64,000 nt of DNA from Seohaeicola saemankumensis (GTDB taxonomy: Bacteria; Pseudomonadota; Alphaproteobacteria; Rhodobacterales; Rhodobacteraceae): NCBI RefSeq assembly GCF_020171285.1, contig NZ_JAIUZI010000001.1, positions 620,001-684,000 on the forward strand, written 5' to 3'. Both the position numbers and the translations under genes were made by a program. Below, piece by piece: positions 56,176-64,000 of this stretch. Numbering within the stretch: the stretch's first letter is position 1; each line of letters opens with the position of its first letter. The notes under the pieces were generated by a model that had not been told where the DNA came from, ran no database searches, and saw only the letters and a program-made list of their open reading frames with translations.

Positions 56176-57696
56176 ATGGCACCGGCCCCCGAGGAGTACG
56201 ATTTTGAAAACGCCCGGACTCGCCTGCAGCGGAGGGTCAATGGCTTTGTCGGTGTGACCGCAGTTGATGTCGGGTACCGCTGGAAAAACAATCGCCCCAC
56301 TGATGAGATCTGCCTGCGCGTGCACGTCGATCGCAAGGTCGCCTGTGCCGATATGTCCGCGGAAGAGGTCATTCCCAAAAATTTCGAGGGGATCGCCGTC
56401 GATGTCATCACTGCCAGCTATTGTGCTCATCTGCAGGACGTGGAGAACGGACAGCCTGGGCGCCCCTATCTCCTGTCCGGTTCGGCGTGTTCGCGGCTGG
56501 ATGCTCGCGGTGGTGGAACCGTTGGTGCGATCGTCATGGACAATCGTACCGGAGCGCCCGGAATTCTCAGCAACTGGCACGTGATCTCGGGTCCGAATGG
56601 TGCTCGTGGGGATCGGATCGTTTCGCGCAACGCTGGGGTGACACGCAATATCGGTACATTGGTTCGTGGCGCGCTTGGCCCTTGGGGTGACGCCGCATTT
56701 GCCCGGATCGATGGGCCGGCGGCCTGGCTTCCCGCAGTGCGCGAACTGTCGATCACCGTTTCTGGTGCTCGCAAGTCGAGGCTGGGCGAAGAACTGGTCA
56801 AATATGGGCGCGCAACGGGATTGACCCGTGCGCGCGTCGACGGCGAAGGTGTCTACCGGGTCAGATACCTGACCGCGCAGGGCCAGTCCGAGGTTCGAGA
56901 GATCCGAGGTTTCAAGTTGGTTCCGTTGTCCACGCAAGGCCAGGGCGCATCCAGGATTTCCGCGCCTGGGGACAGCGGCTCGCTTTGGATCGACCCGGCG
57001 AGCGGGCAGGCCGTCGGGTTGAATTTTGCCGGCGAGGAGGATGGCAATGTCGGGGGAAATGAGCGGATGAATTTTGCGCTCGCCTGTGAAATGGTATCCG
57101 TGCTGGATCATCTGGATGTGCGGTTGGCCACTCTGGATGACGTCATCGATGGTGCGACCCGCCGGGTGTCGCCACCGCCGCGGATACCCTTGCAGTTGGT
57201 GCCGGTTGCATCCAATCAAACTATGGCGCCGTTTTCGGAGCCGGACCGGATCACCTTGCTCGAAACAGAGCGAAAACCTGTCAGCGTGGCCGCGCCTTCA
57301 CCGCTTTGTGATCCGCGCGATTTTCTGGTGCCGGCCCAGGAATGGACTGATCACGGGTTGAATCAGGACCCTCGGTCGCGCCCTATTGCCAGGGCTGGAT
57401 ACGATGTCATCATTTCAGTTCGGCGCGACATCTGGCCCGAATTTGAAGGCTGCTGCCGCAAAGCGTTTCCGACCCTGCGTGGGATCGCCTTGCAGCCGGA
57501 AACAGATTTTCGGCGAGTCATCGGAAAGGGTCCGGTTGCTGTAGCACTGCGGGACGTGATCGGTCACTCAGTCCGGTTCGGTCCGGATGGCGCAATCCCG
57601 CACCTTGCAGATTTGGTTCAGGCACAGAGTTTCTTGGATGTGTGCCAGAGCATCGGCAGGGTCTACCGTACGCTGGGCCACACATTGCGCGCCTGA
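56176..57696 (+). CDS. Trypsin-fold serine protease homologue
   Basis: The 506-residue protein has a chymotrypsin-like triad in order: ILSNWHVISG (His135), WGDAAFARI (Asp172) and APGDSGSLWI (Ser267). There is no signal peptide, so it is probably cytoplasmic. Before it is a 90-residue domain (RVNGFVGVTAVDVGYRWKNN, EICLRVHVDRK) as in other bacterial trypsin-like proteins of this shape. A C-terminal 170 residues (GYDVIISVRRDIWPEFEGCCRKAFPTL) are unassigned. Target unknown. Confidence 0.75.
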   Translation: MAPAPEEYDFENARTRLQRRVNGFVGVTAVDVGYRWKNNRPTDEICLRVHVDRKVACADMSAEEVIPKNFEGIAVDVITASYCAHLQDVENGQPGRPYLLSGSACSRLDARGGGTVGAIVMDNRTGAPGILSNWHVISGPNGARGDRIVSRNAGVTRNIGTLVRGALGPWGDAAFARIDGPAAWLPAVRELSITVSGARKSRLGEELVKYGRATGLTRARVDGEGVYRVRYLTAQGQSEVREIRGFKLVPLSTQGQGASRISAPGDSGSLWIDPASGQAVGLNFAGEEDGNVGGNERMNFALACEMVSVLDHLDVRLATLDDVIDGATRRVSPPPRIPLQLVPVASNQTMAPFSEPDRITLLETERKPVSVAAPSPLCDPRDFLVPAQEWTDHGLNQDPRSRPIARAGYDVIISVRRDIWPEFEGCCRKAFPTLRGIALQPETDFRRVIGKGPVAVALRDVIGHSVRFGPDGAIPHLADLVQAQSFLDVCQSIGRVYRTLGHTLRA

Positions 57697-57898
57697 CGCG
57701 CGTGCCCTTGTCGCGGGCGGGGTTTCGGGGCAGGGGCGACCGTCGACAAACGGCCATCGGCGTCCGCTTGAAATGCCCGTTTCGGCTGCGCCGGCCGAGT
57801 TCCAAAACCGATTTCCACGGCCAGAAAATTTTTGTCAGGAAAAACGCCGTATGGGTCTTGAACCGCTCGAACAAGCGGCGTAATTAGCCGCTCACCGT

Positions 57899-57973
57899 TG
57901 GGGTGTAGCCAAGTGGTAAGGCAGCGGTTTTTGGTACCGTGTATCGTAGGTTCGAATCCTACCACCCCAGCCA
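57899..57973 (+). tRNA. tRNA-Gln (UUG)
   Basis: The 75-base gene has acceptor arms TGGGGTG and CACCCCA, the D-arm AGCCAAGTGGTAAGGC, an anticodon loop TTTTGGT on stem GCGGT/ACCGT giving anticodon TTG, the T-arm GGTTCGAATCC and an encoded CCA end. Confidence 0.96.
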
Positions 57974-58637
57974 TCTCTCTCAAGACCAGCAGAACAAGCA
58001 GTCAGGCACCCCGAGGGTCCTGAGAATGCCCCTGTTTATGCCCCACCTAGAGGTTCCCTTATCTAGGGTAATTCACCCTCGCGGATTTGCTGCGCAAATC
58101 CGTTGAAGAGAATGCTACTCCTTTCCCGAACGGATTTATCCTAAGACCTCCGTAACAGGTCAGCCAAGAGTTGGGTAAAGGTTGAGGACGGCGGCTCGGG
58201 TTTGGATTTCCGAGACCTGTTGGCCCAATCGCTGCGCCATGAGGCTCCGCCTCAGCAACGTCACGCAATGCACTTTGTTTTCCGTACGGCTTCGGCGATG
58301 GAATCCGCTCTGTTGCCGCCGACAACGTCTTCCAATCAGTGATAGAACCCAAACCATCCCGGGATCGAACCAGATCCGAGGCGATCATGCGGTTCCGATG
58401 CGTCACTGTAAGACGACCAACTCGCAACCTTGCGTCTCGTAGCGGGCCAACGGCTCATGACCTCCAACTATCCTGCTGGCTCTCCCGGATGAATCTCCAT
58501 CAGAATTTGCGAAACAAGGCCGTCTACGGCCATTCCGTTTGGCGTCGATATGTGCGAAACAGACGCGTGATCCACACCTGTGCCTGCGTCGGACCATATG
58601 CGGTGCCGGTCCGAACCTTCCTCTGGTAGGCCCGCAC
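57974..58637. other. Gene-poor stretch between tRNA-Gln and dusA
   Basis: About 660 bases hold no protein I can support. Two minus-strand frames (58059-58427 and 58403-58723) overlap each other, lack ribosome sites and look like no family. A perfect hairpin, CGGATTTGC-TGC-GCAAATCCG, is at 58082-58102. Base composition is less GC-rich than nearby genes. tRNA genes and the 5' end of dusA are both known integration sites for phages, so this could be debris of an old insertion; no integrase remains. Confidence 0.4.
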
Positions 58638-59717
58638 GTGTCGGAGGTTGCATTCGGCAACGGGCAGAAACAAGCATCTGAGACGGCCTTGGAAACAATA
58701 ATATCCACAACGAGATCAGACATTAATCGTGCGGCGCGGTTGAGCGTGGCCCCGATGATGGACTGGACGGACCGTCATTGCCGCTACCTGCACCGGCTAC
58801 TGAGCGGGCAGACGTTGCTGTATACAGAGATGGTCACGGCACCGGCGCTGGTGCGGGGCGGGGCGCTGCACTTGTTGGAGCACAGCCCCGAAGAACAGCC
58901 GCTGGCCCTGCAACTGGGGGGATCGGACCCCGGTGAGCTTGCAGAGGCTGCGCGGCTGGGCGTGCAGGCGGGGTACGGCGAGATCAACCTGAATTGCGGC
59001 TGCCCGTCGGACCGGGTGCAGTCGGGTACGTTCGGCGCGGTCCTGATGAAGGACCCGGCGCGTGTGTCGGAGTGCGTTGCCGCAATGCGGTTGGCGGTCG
59101 ATGCTGAAATCACCGTGAAATGCCGGATCGGGGTGGATGATCAGGATCCCGAGACGGTGTTGCCGGAATTCCTGTCACGCATCATTGCGGCAGGTTGTGA
59201 ACGGGTGACGATTCATGCGCGCAAGGCCTGGCTACAAGGGCTGAGCCCGAAGGAGAACCGCGATATCCCGCCGCTGGATTACGATCTTGTTTACAGGATG
59301 AAGCAGCTGTTCCCGAACCTGCACATCTCGATCAATGGCGGCATCACCTCTTTGACGCAGGCGTGCGGGTTTCTGGATGGCGGGCTGGACGGGGTGATGA
59401 TCGGGCGGGCGGCTTATCACCAGCCCGCCGACATCCTGTCGCGGGCGGATACAGAGGTTTTCGGAGACCCCGGAGGAAGCAGCGCCGAAGACGCCGTGCG
59501 CGCCATGTTGCCCTATATGGAAGCGCATTTGGCGGGCGGCGGTCGGTTGCATCAGGTCACCCGTCACATGCTGGGCCTGTTCGCGGGCCGACCGGGCGCG
59601 CGCGGCTGGCGGCGGGCGCTGTCGGAAGGCGCGCATCGCCAGGGTGCGGGACCGGAGCTGGTAGAACAGGCACTGGAGGCGTTGCTGGCACTGGCGGCGG
59701 ACCCCCAGCCGGTGTAA
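58638..59717 (+). CDS. dusA: tRNA-dihydrouridine synthase A
   Basis: The flavoenzyme reduces U20/U20a in tRNA. It shows SVAPMMDWTDRHCRYLHRLLS, TEMVTAPAL, LNCGCPSDRV (catalytic Cys), VKCRIGVDD, TIHARKAWLQGLSPKENR and INGGITS. The start is uncertain: GTG 58638 (359 residues, AGG upstream) or TTG 58689 both put about 20-35 residues before SVAPM, as in homologues; ATG 58539 is too far. It lies beside tRNA-Gln. Confidence 0.9.
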   Translation: MSEVAFGNGQKQASETALETIISTTRSDINRAARLSVAPMMDWTDRHCRYLHRLLSGQTLLYTEMVTAPALVRGGALHLLEHSPEEQPLALQLGGSDPGELAEAARLGVQAGYGEINLNCGCPSDRVQSGTFGAVLMKDPARVSECVAAMRLAVDAEITVKCRIGVDDQDPETVLPEFLSRIIAAGCERVTIHARKAWLQGLSPKENRDIPPLDYDLVYRMKQLFPNLHISINGGITSLTQACGFLDGGLDGVMIGRAAYHQPADILSRADTEVFGDPGGSSAEDAVRAMLPYMEAHLAGGGRLHQVTRHMLGLFAGRPGARGWRRALSEGAHRQGAGPELVEQALEALLALAADPQPV

Positions 59718-59747
59718 GCACATAGCTGAAGACAGGGGAGGCGCGCG

Positions 59748-60572
59748 ATGCCCGATACAATGCTCTTGCTGCAGATGCTGGGCTTGCTGATGGTGATCGG
59801 CGCTTTTGCCGGGGTGCTGGCAGGGCTGTTGGGCGTTGGCGGCGGCATCGTGTTGGTGCCGGCATTTTTCTATGCGTTCCAGACCCTTGGCTATGGCGGC
59901 CCGCAGCTGATGCAGATGTGTCTGGCGACCTCGCTGGCGACCATTATCGTGACCTCGGTGCGTTCGGTTCTGAGCCACAACAAGAAAGGCGCTGTCGACT
60001 GGGAGATCCTGCGCGGTTGGGGACCAGGCATCGCGGTGGGCGCGGTGCTCGGCGTGCTGGTGGCGTCGTCGCTGCGCTCGGCGACCTTGCAGGGGCTGTT
60101 CGGTGTCCTGGGTGTCGTGATCGGGCTGTACCTGGGGCTGGGCAAATCCGAATGGCGGCTGGGAGAGACGATGCCAAAAGGGGTGCGCCGGGCACTGATC
60201 TCGCCTGTTGTCGGGTTCCTGTCGGTGCTGATGGGGATCGGTGGCGGCAGTTTCGGCGTGCCTTTGATGAGCCTTTACAATACGCCGATCCACCGCGCCG
60301 TGGCGACGGCGGCGGGGTTCGGCGTAATCATCGCGGTGCCTTCGGTTCTGGGGTTCCTGATGTTGCCGATCGAGGCTGCTTATCGGCCTCCGCTGACGGT
60401 GGGGGCGGTCAACCTGGTGGCCTTTGCCATCGTGATCGCGATGACGCTGATCACCGCGCCGTGGGGCGTAAAGCTGGCGCATGCGATGGATCCGAAGCCG
60501 CTGAAACGGGTCTTTGCGGTGTTCCTGACTTTGGTGGCGTTGAACATGCTGCGTAAAGCTCTGGGGTGGTAA
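59748..60572 (+). CDS. TauE/SafE (TSUP) sulfite/organosulfur exporter-type permease
   Basis: The 274-residue protein has about eight helices in two repeats, with the TSUP motif GVLAGLLGVGGGIVLVPAFF and its second copy VGFLSVLMGIGGGSFGVPLM. Family members move sulfite, sulfoacetate or related anions. A GGGGAGG ribosome site is upstream. Its stop overlaps the GTG start of the next gene by 7 bases. Confidence 0.9.
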   Translation: MPDTMLLLQMLGLLMVIGAFAGVLAGLLGVGGGIVLVPAFFYAFQTLGYGGPQLMQMCLATSLATIIVTSVRSVLSHNKKGAVDWEILRGWGPGIAVGAVLGVLVASSLRSATLQGLFGVLGVVIGLYLGLGKSEWRLGETMPKGVRRALISPVVGFLSVLMGIGGGSFGVPLMSLYNTPIHRAVATAAGFGVIIAVPSVLGFLMLPIEAAYRPPLTVGAVNLVAFAIVIAMTLITAPWGVKLAHAMDPKPLKRVFAVFLTLVALNMLRKALGW

Positions 60573-61354
60573 CGGAGTTCCTGTCCCGCGGCTGGGCCCG
60601 GTTTCCCTTCGATCCGGGCGTTGCCGAATGGGCGCGCCACGCGCTGGCGGATGCGCGACGGGCGGTGGCGGATCCGGCGCTGGCGCAGTGGCACGTCTGC
60701 CAGGGCACCTGGTTTGTCGGGGTCGATGCGCTGGACAATGACCGTGCTGGCCGGGTGAGGGGGTCCTCTCAGCTGGCCGGCCCTGCGATCGAATTCCTCA
60801 CCGGGCTGTACGGAACAATGCCCGATCTGCACCGGGGGCAGGTGTCCGTGGTTTATCCCGGCTATCCAAAACCGCGAGATGGCGAGGGGCCGGGCGCGTT
60901 CAGGTATCGCCAGCGGCGCGATGCGGCGCATCTGGACGGTCTGAAGCCGGAGGGCGCGGCCCGGCGGCGCAAGATCCGCGAGTGTCACGCGTTTATCCTG
61001 GGGCTGCCGCTGTGCGAGGCCCCGCCCGGCGCGGCGCCGCTGGTGGTGTGGGACGGGAGCCACGAGATACTGCGCGCGGCCCTGCGGCGGGCTTTGGCAG
61101 GGCATCCGGAACGCGATTGGCCGAAGGTTGATGTCACGGATGTTTACCAGTCGGCCCGGTCCGAGATCTTCGCGCGCTGTCGCCGTATGGAACTATCGGC
61201 GCGGCCGGGCGAGGCCTATGTTTTACATAGGTTGGCGCTGCATGGGGTTGCACCCTGGTCGGCGGTACAGGCAGGTGGGGCGGATGGTCGGATGATCGCC
61301 TATTTCCGGCCTGTGTTGACCGGTGGGATAAAGGCGTGGCTGGACCTGCCCTGA
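60566..61354 (+). CDS. PhyH-like 2-oxoglutarate/Fe(II) oxygenase homologue
   Basis: The 262-residue protein has an HxD pair (RRDAAHLDGL, about residue 119-121) and a distal His in YVLHRLALHGVAPWS followed by Arg residues in GRMIAYFRP, the iron and 2-oxoglutarate pattern of this superfamily. The N-terminus begins with a GTG overlapping the permease stop. Substrate unknown; linkage to a TSUP permease hints at a small acid. Confidence 0.65.
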   Translation: MVTEFLSRGWARFPFDPGVAEWARHALADARRAVADPALAQWHVCQGTWFVGVDALDNDRAGRVRGSSQLAGPAIEFLTGLYGTMPDLHRGQVSVVYPGYPKPRDGEGPGAFRYRQRRDAAHLDGLKPEGAARRRKIRECHAFILGLPLCEAPPGAAPLVVWDGSHEILRAALRRALAGHPERDWPKVDVTDVYQSARSEIFARCRRMELSARPGEAYVLHRLALHGVAPWSAVQAGGADGRMIAYFRPVLTGGIKAWLDLP

Positions 61355-61380
61355 GGTGTCGGCAGCATTTGGCGCATTTT

Positions 61381-61402
61381 GAGTATTTTTGAAGAGATGA
61401 AA
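61381..61402 (+). repeat. Copy of the GAGTATTT/GATGAAA intergenic repeat
   Basis: GAGTATTTTTGAAGAGATGA followed by AA matches the core of the element at 1096-1120 and 13242-13266. It is in the 124-base gap between the oxygenase-like and SpoIIAA-like genes. Confidence 0.6.
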
Positions 61403-61478
61403 GACAAGGGGCTGGTTTCGCGCGGCTGCTGCGCCCATCCTTTTTGGTGAACGCGCAGGATTGGAGGGAGACCGGGCT

Positions 61479-62204
61479 ATGATGAAAGTGACTGCTGATG
61501 AAACAGGCGATCTGCTTGAGGTGCGGGTCACTGGAAAGGTGACCGCTCAGGACTACGAGTCCGTTCTGACCCCGGCCGTCGAGGCAGCGCTAGCGGATCA
61601 CGGGCGAATTCGCATGTTGGTGGTGATCGAGGAGGGTTTCGAAGGCTACGATTGGGCGGCAGCCTGGGCCGACAGCAAGCTCGGGTTGAGCCATTGGCGC
61701 GGTTTCGAGCGGGTCGCCGTGGTCTGCGGGGCCGGTTGGGTGCGTGCTGCGGTGCGGGCCTTTGCTCCGGTCGTGCCCTGTCCAGTGCAGCTGTTTGATC
61801 TGTCGGAGGAAGAGGCGGCGCGGCGCTGGATGCGCGAGTCTCTGGGGGCGGTGCATTTGACCGACCTCGGCGGGCCTGCATTGATGGTCCAGTTGATGGG
61901 GCGGATAGACCCCGACGCGATCGCGCGGGCAGAGGCGGGACTGGCGGCGCATATCCGCGAGCGCGATGGGTTCCGGTTGTTGCTGGACCTGCGCGAGTTC
62001 GATGGCTGGCAGGGGTTGTCGGCCCTGTCTTCGCATTTCAGTCTGGTGCGTGAGCATGCCCCGACGGCCGAACGGGTTGCGGTAATCGGCGATAAGGCCT
62101 GGCAGCGCGCGGCGCGGGGGTTGGCGGCCCGGTTCCTCAACGCCAAGACAGCCTATTTCGAGGCGGACGACCTGGACGGCGCCAAGGCCTGGCTGACCGC
62201 CTAG
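61479..62204 (+). CDS. Tandem SpoIIAA-like (STAS-type) domain protein
   Basis: The 241-residue protein has two copies of a SpoIIAA-like fold. The first (about 1-115) runs from LLEVRVTGKVTAQDYESVLTP to a FEGYDWAAAWADSK helix. The second (about 125-241) has PALMVQLMGRIDPDAIARAEAGL, LLLDLREFDGW and RVAVIGDKAWQRAARGLAARFL. Each normally forms a free-standing 120-residue protein. The ATG at 61479 has GGAGGGAG upstream. Function unknown. Confidence 0.75.
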   Translation: MMKVTADETGDLLEVRVTGKVTAQDYESVLTPAVEAALADHGRIRMLVVIEEGFEGYDWAAAWADSKLGLSHWRGFERVAVVCGAGWVRAAVRAFAPVVPCPVQLFDLSEEEAARRWMRESLGAVHLTDLGGPALMVQLMGRIDPDAIARAEAGLAAHIRERDGFRLLLDLREFDGWQGLSALSSHFSLVREHAPTAERVAVIGDKAWQRAARGLAARFLNAKTAYFEADDLDGAKAWLTA

Positions 62205-62434
62205 CTGTCCTGGATACGCGCGGCCCTTCCGCCGCGACGCTTGCGCAGGCGCGGGGCGCGGTCCGGCAGTTCGGCCATGACCGCGCGCCGGTCTTCGGGT
62301 GACATTTTCGACCAGCGCGTGATCTCGTCGATGCTGCGCAGGCAGCCGGTGCAGATACGCTCCTGGGGATGGATGACGCAGATCTGCACGCAGGGGCTGT
62401 CGATTTCATCGCGGGTCCAGATGGGGGCGGTCAT
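62201..62434 (-). CDS. DUF1289 protein
   Basis: The 77-residue protein has the family pattern SPCVQICVIHPQERICTGCLRSIDEITRWSKMSPEDRRAVMAELPDR split by conserved Cys (four in all) likely to bind metal. It overlaps the ruvX stop by 4 nt and the convergent SpoIIAA-like gene by 4 nt. Role unknown. Confidence 0.88.
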   Translation of the reverse strand: MTAPIWTRDEIDSPCVQICVIHPQERICTGCLRSIDEITRWSKMSPEDRRAVMAELPDRAPRLRKRRGGRAARIQDS

Positions 62435-62913
62435 GGCCGGGTATCCGTTTTCAGGTGACGCAGCCGGTCGAGGGCGCCTTGAAGAATATAGCTGGCGGCG
62501 ACGTGGTCGATGACCTCGGCGCGACGTTTTCGGGATGTATCCGCCTCGAGCAGAGCCCGTTCGGCGGCCACCGTGCTGAGCCGTTCGTCCCAGAAGGTAA
62601 TCGGCAGATCGGTGAGCCGGGACAGGTTGCGGGCAAATGCGCGGGTCGACTGGCAGCGCGGCCCCTCGGTACCATCCATGTTGCGGGGCAGGCCCAGAAC
62701 GATGCCGCCAATGTCGCGGTCCGCGATGATCTGCAGCAGGCGTTCGGCATCGACGCCGAATTTCTTGCGCTTGATGGTTTCCAGCGGCGTGGCAACAGCG
62801 CCGATCCGGTCCGAGACCGCAACGCCGATCGTCTTGTCGCCGAGATCAAGGCCGGTCAGCGCGGTCAGGGGCGGGCAGGCAGCGGCAAAGTCTTCGAGCG
62901 TGTCACAGATCAC
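62431..62913 (-). CDS. ruvX: YqgF/RuvX-type Holliday junction resolvase fold protein
   Basis: The 160-residue protein has TGLDLGDKTIGVAVSD (first Asp), IVLGLPRNMDGTEGP, FWDERLSTVAAERAL (Glu) and IDHVAASYILQGAL (Asp), the RNase H-like YqgF pattern. Members process pre-16S rRNA or resolve junctions. The GTG start overlaps the ccmI stop (GTGA); an ORF reaching 63060 uses the wrong frame of ccmI. Confidence 0.92.
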   Translation of the reverse strand: MICDTLEDFAAACPPLTALTGLDLGDKTIGVAVSDRIGAVATPLETIKRKKFGVDAERLLQIIADRDIGGIVLGLPRNMDGTEGPRCQSTRAFARNLSRLTDLPITFWDERLSTVAAERALLEADTSRKRRAEVIDHVAASYILQGALDRLRHLKTDTRP

Positions 62914-64000
62914 GGGATCAGCCCGGCCTGGCGTGCGGCGGCTTCCACCTCGGCAAGCGCCTCCGGGGTGTCGGCAAAGACCTGCCGTGCCTCGGCGTGG
63001 ATGGCCCGGGCGCGGTCCGTGTCGCCCAGAACGCCGAGCGCGCCGATCAATCGGGCCCATTCGGCGGCGCTGCCGCCTTCGGTCGCAAGCCGGTCGGACA
63101 GCCGGTCGACCATGCCGCGGATCATCTGTTGGCGATCCTCCTCGGACATGTCTTGTGCGGCTTGCATGTCCTCGGCCGAGGGTCCGGCCAGCGGCGGGGC
63201 GACGGGCGCGGGCGGCTGATAATCGACGCCGGCGCGCCAGGCCATCTCTTCGATCTGGTCACGGATGGCGGCGTTCCACGGGGCGTCGGCCGGTCCCTGA
63301 CGCAGGGTCTGTTCCCAGATGCCAAAGGCGAGGTCGGGCCGGCCGATCTGCGCCAGCATCAAACCCCAGTAGTAGCGCGCGGGTCCGTTGCGGGCGTCGC
63401 GTTCCAGCGCTTTGCGCAGCGCCAATTCGGCCTCCGGTGACACGTAGCCGCCCGCCGCCACGATCATCATCTCGCCCTGTTCGGCATAGTCGCGCGATGT
63501 GGCGTCCTCGCCCTTCAGCTCGATCAGCCGGCCTTGCGCCGTATAGGCGGCAGTGTGATTGCCGCTGTTGGCTTCGTGCCGGGCCAACAGAGCCAGCCCC
63601 TGTATGTCATCGGGGCGCTGCGCCACGGTGGCGCGCAGTTGCTCGATCAGCGCCTTGTATTCCGGCTCCAGCTCAAGCGGCGGCCGGGCCGGCATGCGGG
63701 CCTCGGCCGTGGCCTGGTCGGGCCGCGACTTGCGGGTTTCCTCGGCCATGGCAATGCGGTGTTTCAGCGTCAGATCACCGTATCCCGGGGCGCCCAGTTC
63801 CAGGTAGATCAGCAGCGAGCCGCCCAGCGTCGCCAATGCCAGTACAGCCGCCGCAATCAACGATGCCGAGCGAGACGGGCCCTGGCCGGCAGAATCCGAC
63901 TTGGCCTGGGCGTCCGCGGTGAGGATGCGCCGCGAAATCTCGGTCCGGACGCGAACGGCGTCTTCTTCGGCGATCACCCCGCGTGCAAGGTCCCGGTCAA
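62910..64000 (-). CDS. ccmI: Cytochrome c biogenesis protein CcmI, C-terminal part (partial)
   Basis: The frame runs out of the window at 64000, so the N-terminal membrane anchor is missing; DRDLARGVIAEEDAVRVRTEISRRIL is the end of the first cytoplasmic segment. Next is a membrane helix (ASLIAAAVLALATLGGSLLIYLELG), then TPR repeats (ALIEQLRATVAQRPDDIQGLALLARHEANSGN; ALERDARNGPARYYWGLMLAQIG). CcmI holds apocytochrome c in the periplasm for haem attachment. It is followed by ruvX with a 4-nt overlap. Confidence 0.9.
   Translation of the reverse strand, partial: DRDLARGVIAEEDAVRVRTEISRRILTADAQAKSDSAGQGPSRSASLIAAAVLALATLGGSLLIYLELGAPGYGDLTLKHRIAMAEETRKSRPDQATAEARMPARPPLELEPEYKALIEQLRATVAQRPDDIQGLALLARHEANSGNHTAAYTAQGRLIELKGEDATSRDYAEQGEMMIVAAGGYVSPEAELALRKALERDARNGPARYYWGLMLAQIGRPDLAFGIWEQTLRQGPADAPWNAAIRDQIEEMAWRAGVDYQPPAPVAPPLAGPSAEDMQAAQDMSEEDRQQMIRGMVDRLSDRLATEGGSAAEWARLIGALGVLGDTDRARAIHAEARQVFADTPEALAEVEAAARQAGLIP

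Noticed and set aside
58059..58723. Two overlapping minus-strand frames near dusA
   Set aside because: They overlap each other in different frames, lack start signals and resemble no integrase or phage protein.

Overview
The window reads as chromosome of a Roseobacter-group alphaproteobacterium (Rhodobacteraceae). Supporting signs are the high GC, the glyS-ppdK adjacency, the FolB-folP-glmM run, candidate CtrA (TTAA-N7-TTAA) and FNR (TTGAT-N4-ATCAA) boxes, and the intergenic GGAGTATTT...GATGAAA repeat family typical of this group. Coding density is high, with many 4-nt start/stop overlaps. No insertion sequence, CRISPR array or intact prophage was seen.

Layout. 0-21.7 kb is mostly housekeeping: glyS (partial), ppdK, a SleB-type hydrolase, folB-like fusion/folP/glmM, an EamA exporter, ilvC with two divergent Lrp regulators, a class-V aminotransferase, a UbiH-type hydroxylase, a HAD nucleotidase, a GntR regulator, an MshEN-GT2 glycosyltransferase with a triple CtrA half-site array, carA, a YqeY protein and small proteins. 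21.7-26.3 kb (minus strand) is an operon behind a clear guanidine-I (ykkC) riboswitch: binding protein, permease, ATPase, an agmatinase-family enzyme best read as guanidine hydrolase, and a cysteine-free His-rich protein. 26.6-32.4 kb holds ctaD (FNR box upstream), an amidohydrolase, a HIT protein, and a divergent MerR/CDF metal-efflux pair. 32.4-42.5 kb is a complete glycerol utilisation locus: glpR-glpD on minus, and glpV, S, T, P, Q, U, K on plus.

42.7-51.9 kb is the most unusual part: eight co-directional, mostly overlapping genes encoding a soluble Ser/Thr kinase, an FHA protein, a PP2C phosphatase, three different P-loop GTPases (one a 687-residue dynamin-like protein), a small roadblock-like protein and an unknown protein. 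The kinase, FHA and phosphatase set looks like the post-translational control module of type VI secretion, but no secretion gene is present. I read it as a phosphorylation-gated dynamin-like GTPase system, function unknown.

52.2-57.7 kb holds a signalling group: a response regulator with a degenerate GGDEF-like output, a membrane histidine kinase, a LuxI-type synthase with all catalytic residues but no LuxR gene in the window, and a trypsin-fold protease homologue with a candidate CtrA box. 57.9-64 kb has tRNA-Gln(UUG), a roughly 660-base gene-poor stretch, dusA, a TauE/SafE permease, a PhyH-like oxygenase, a tandem SpoIIAA-like protein, a DUF1289 protein, ruvX and the 3' part of ccmI.

All family calls are from motif reading alone; no database search was run.
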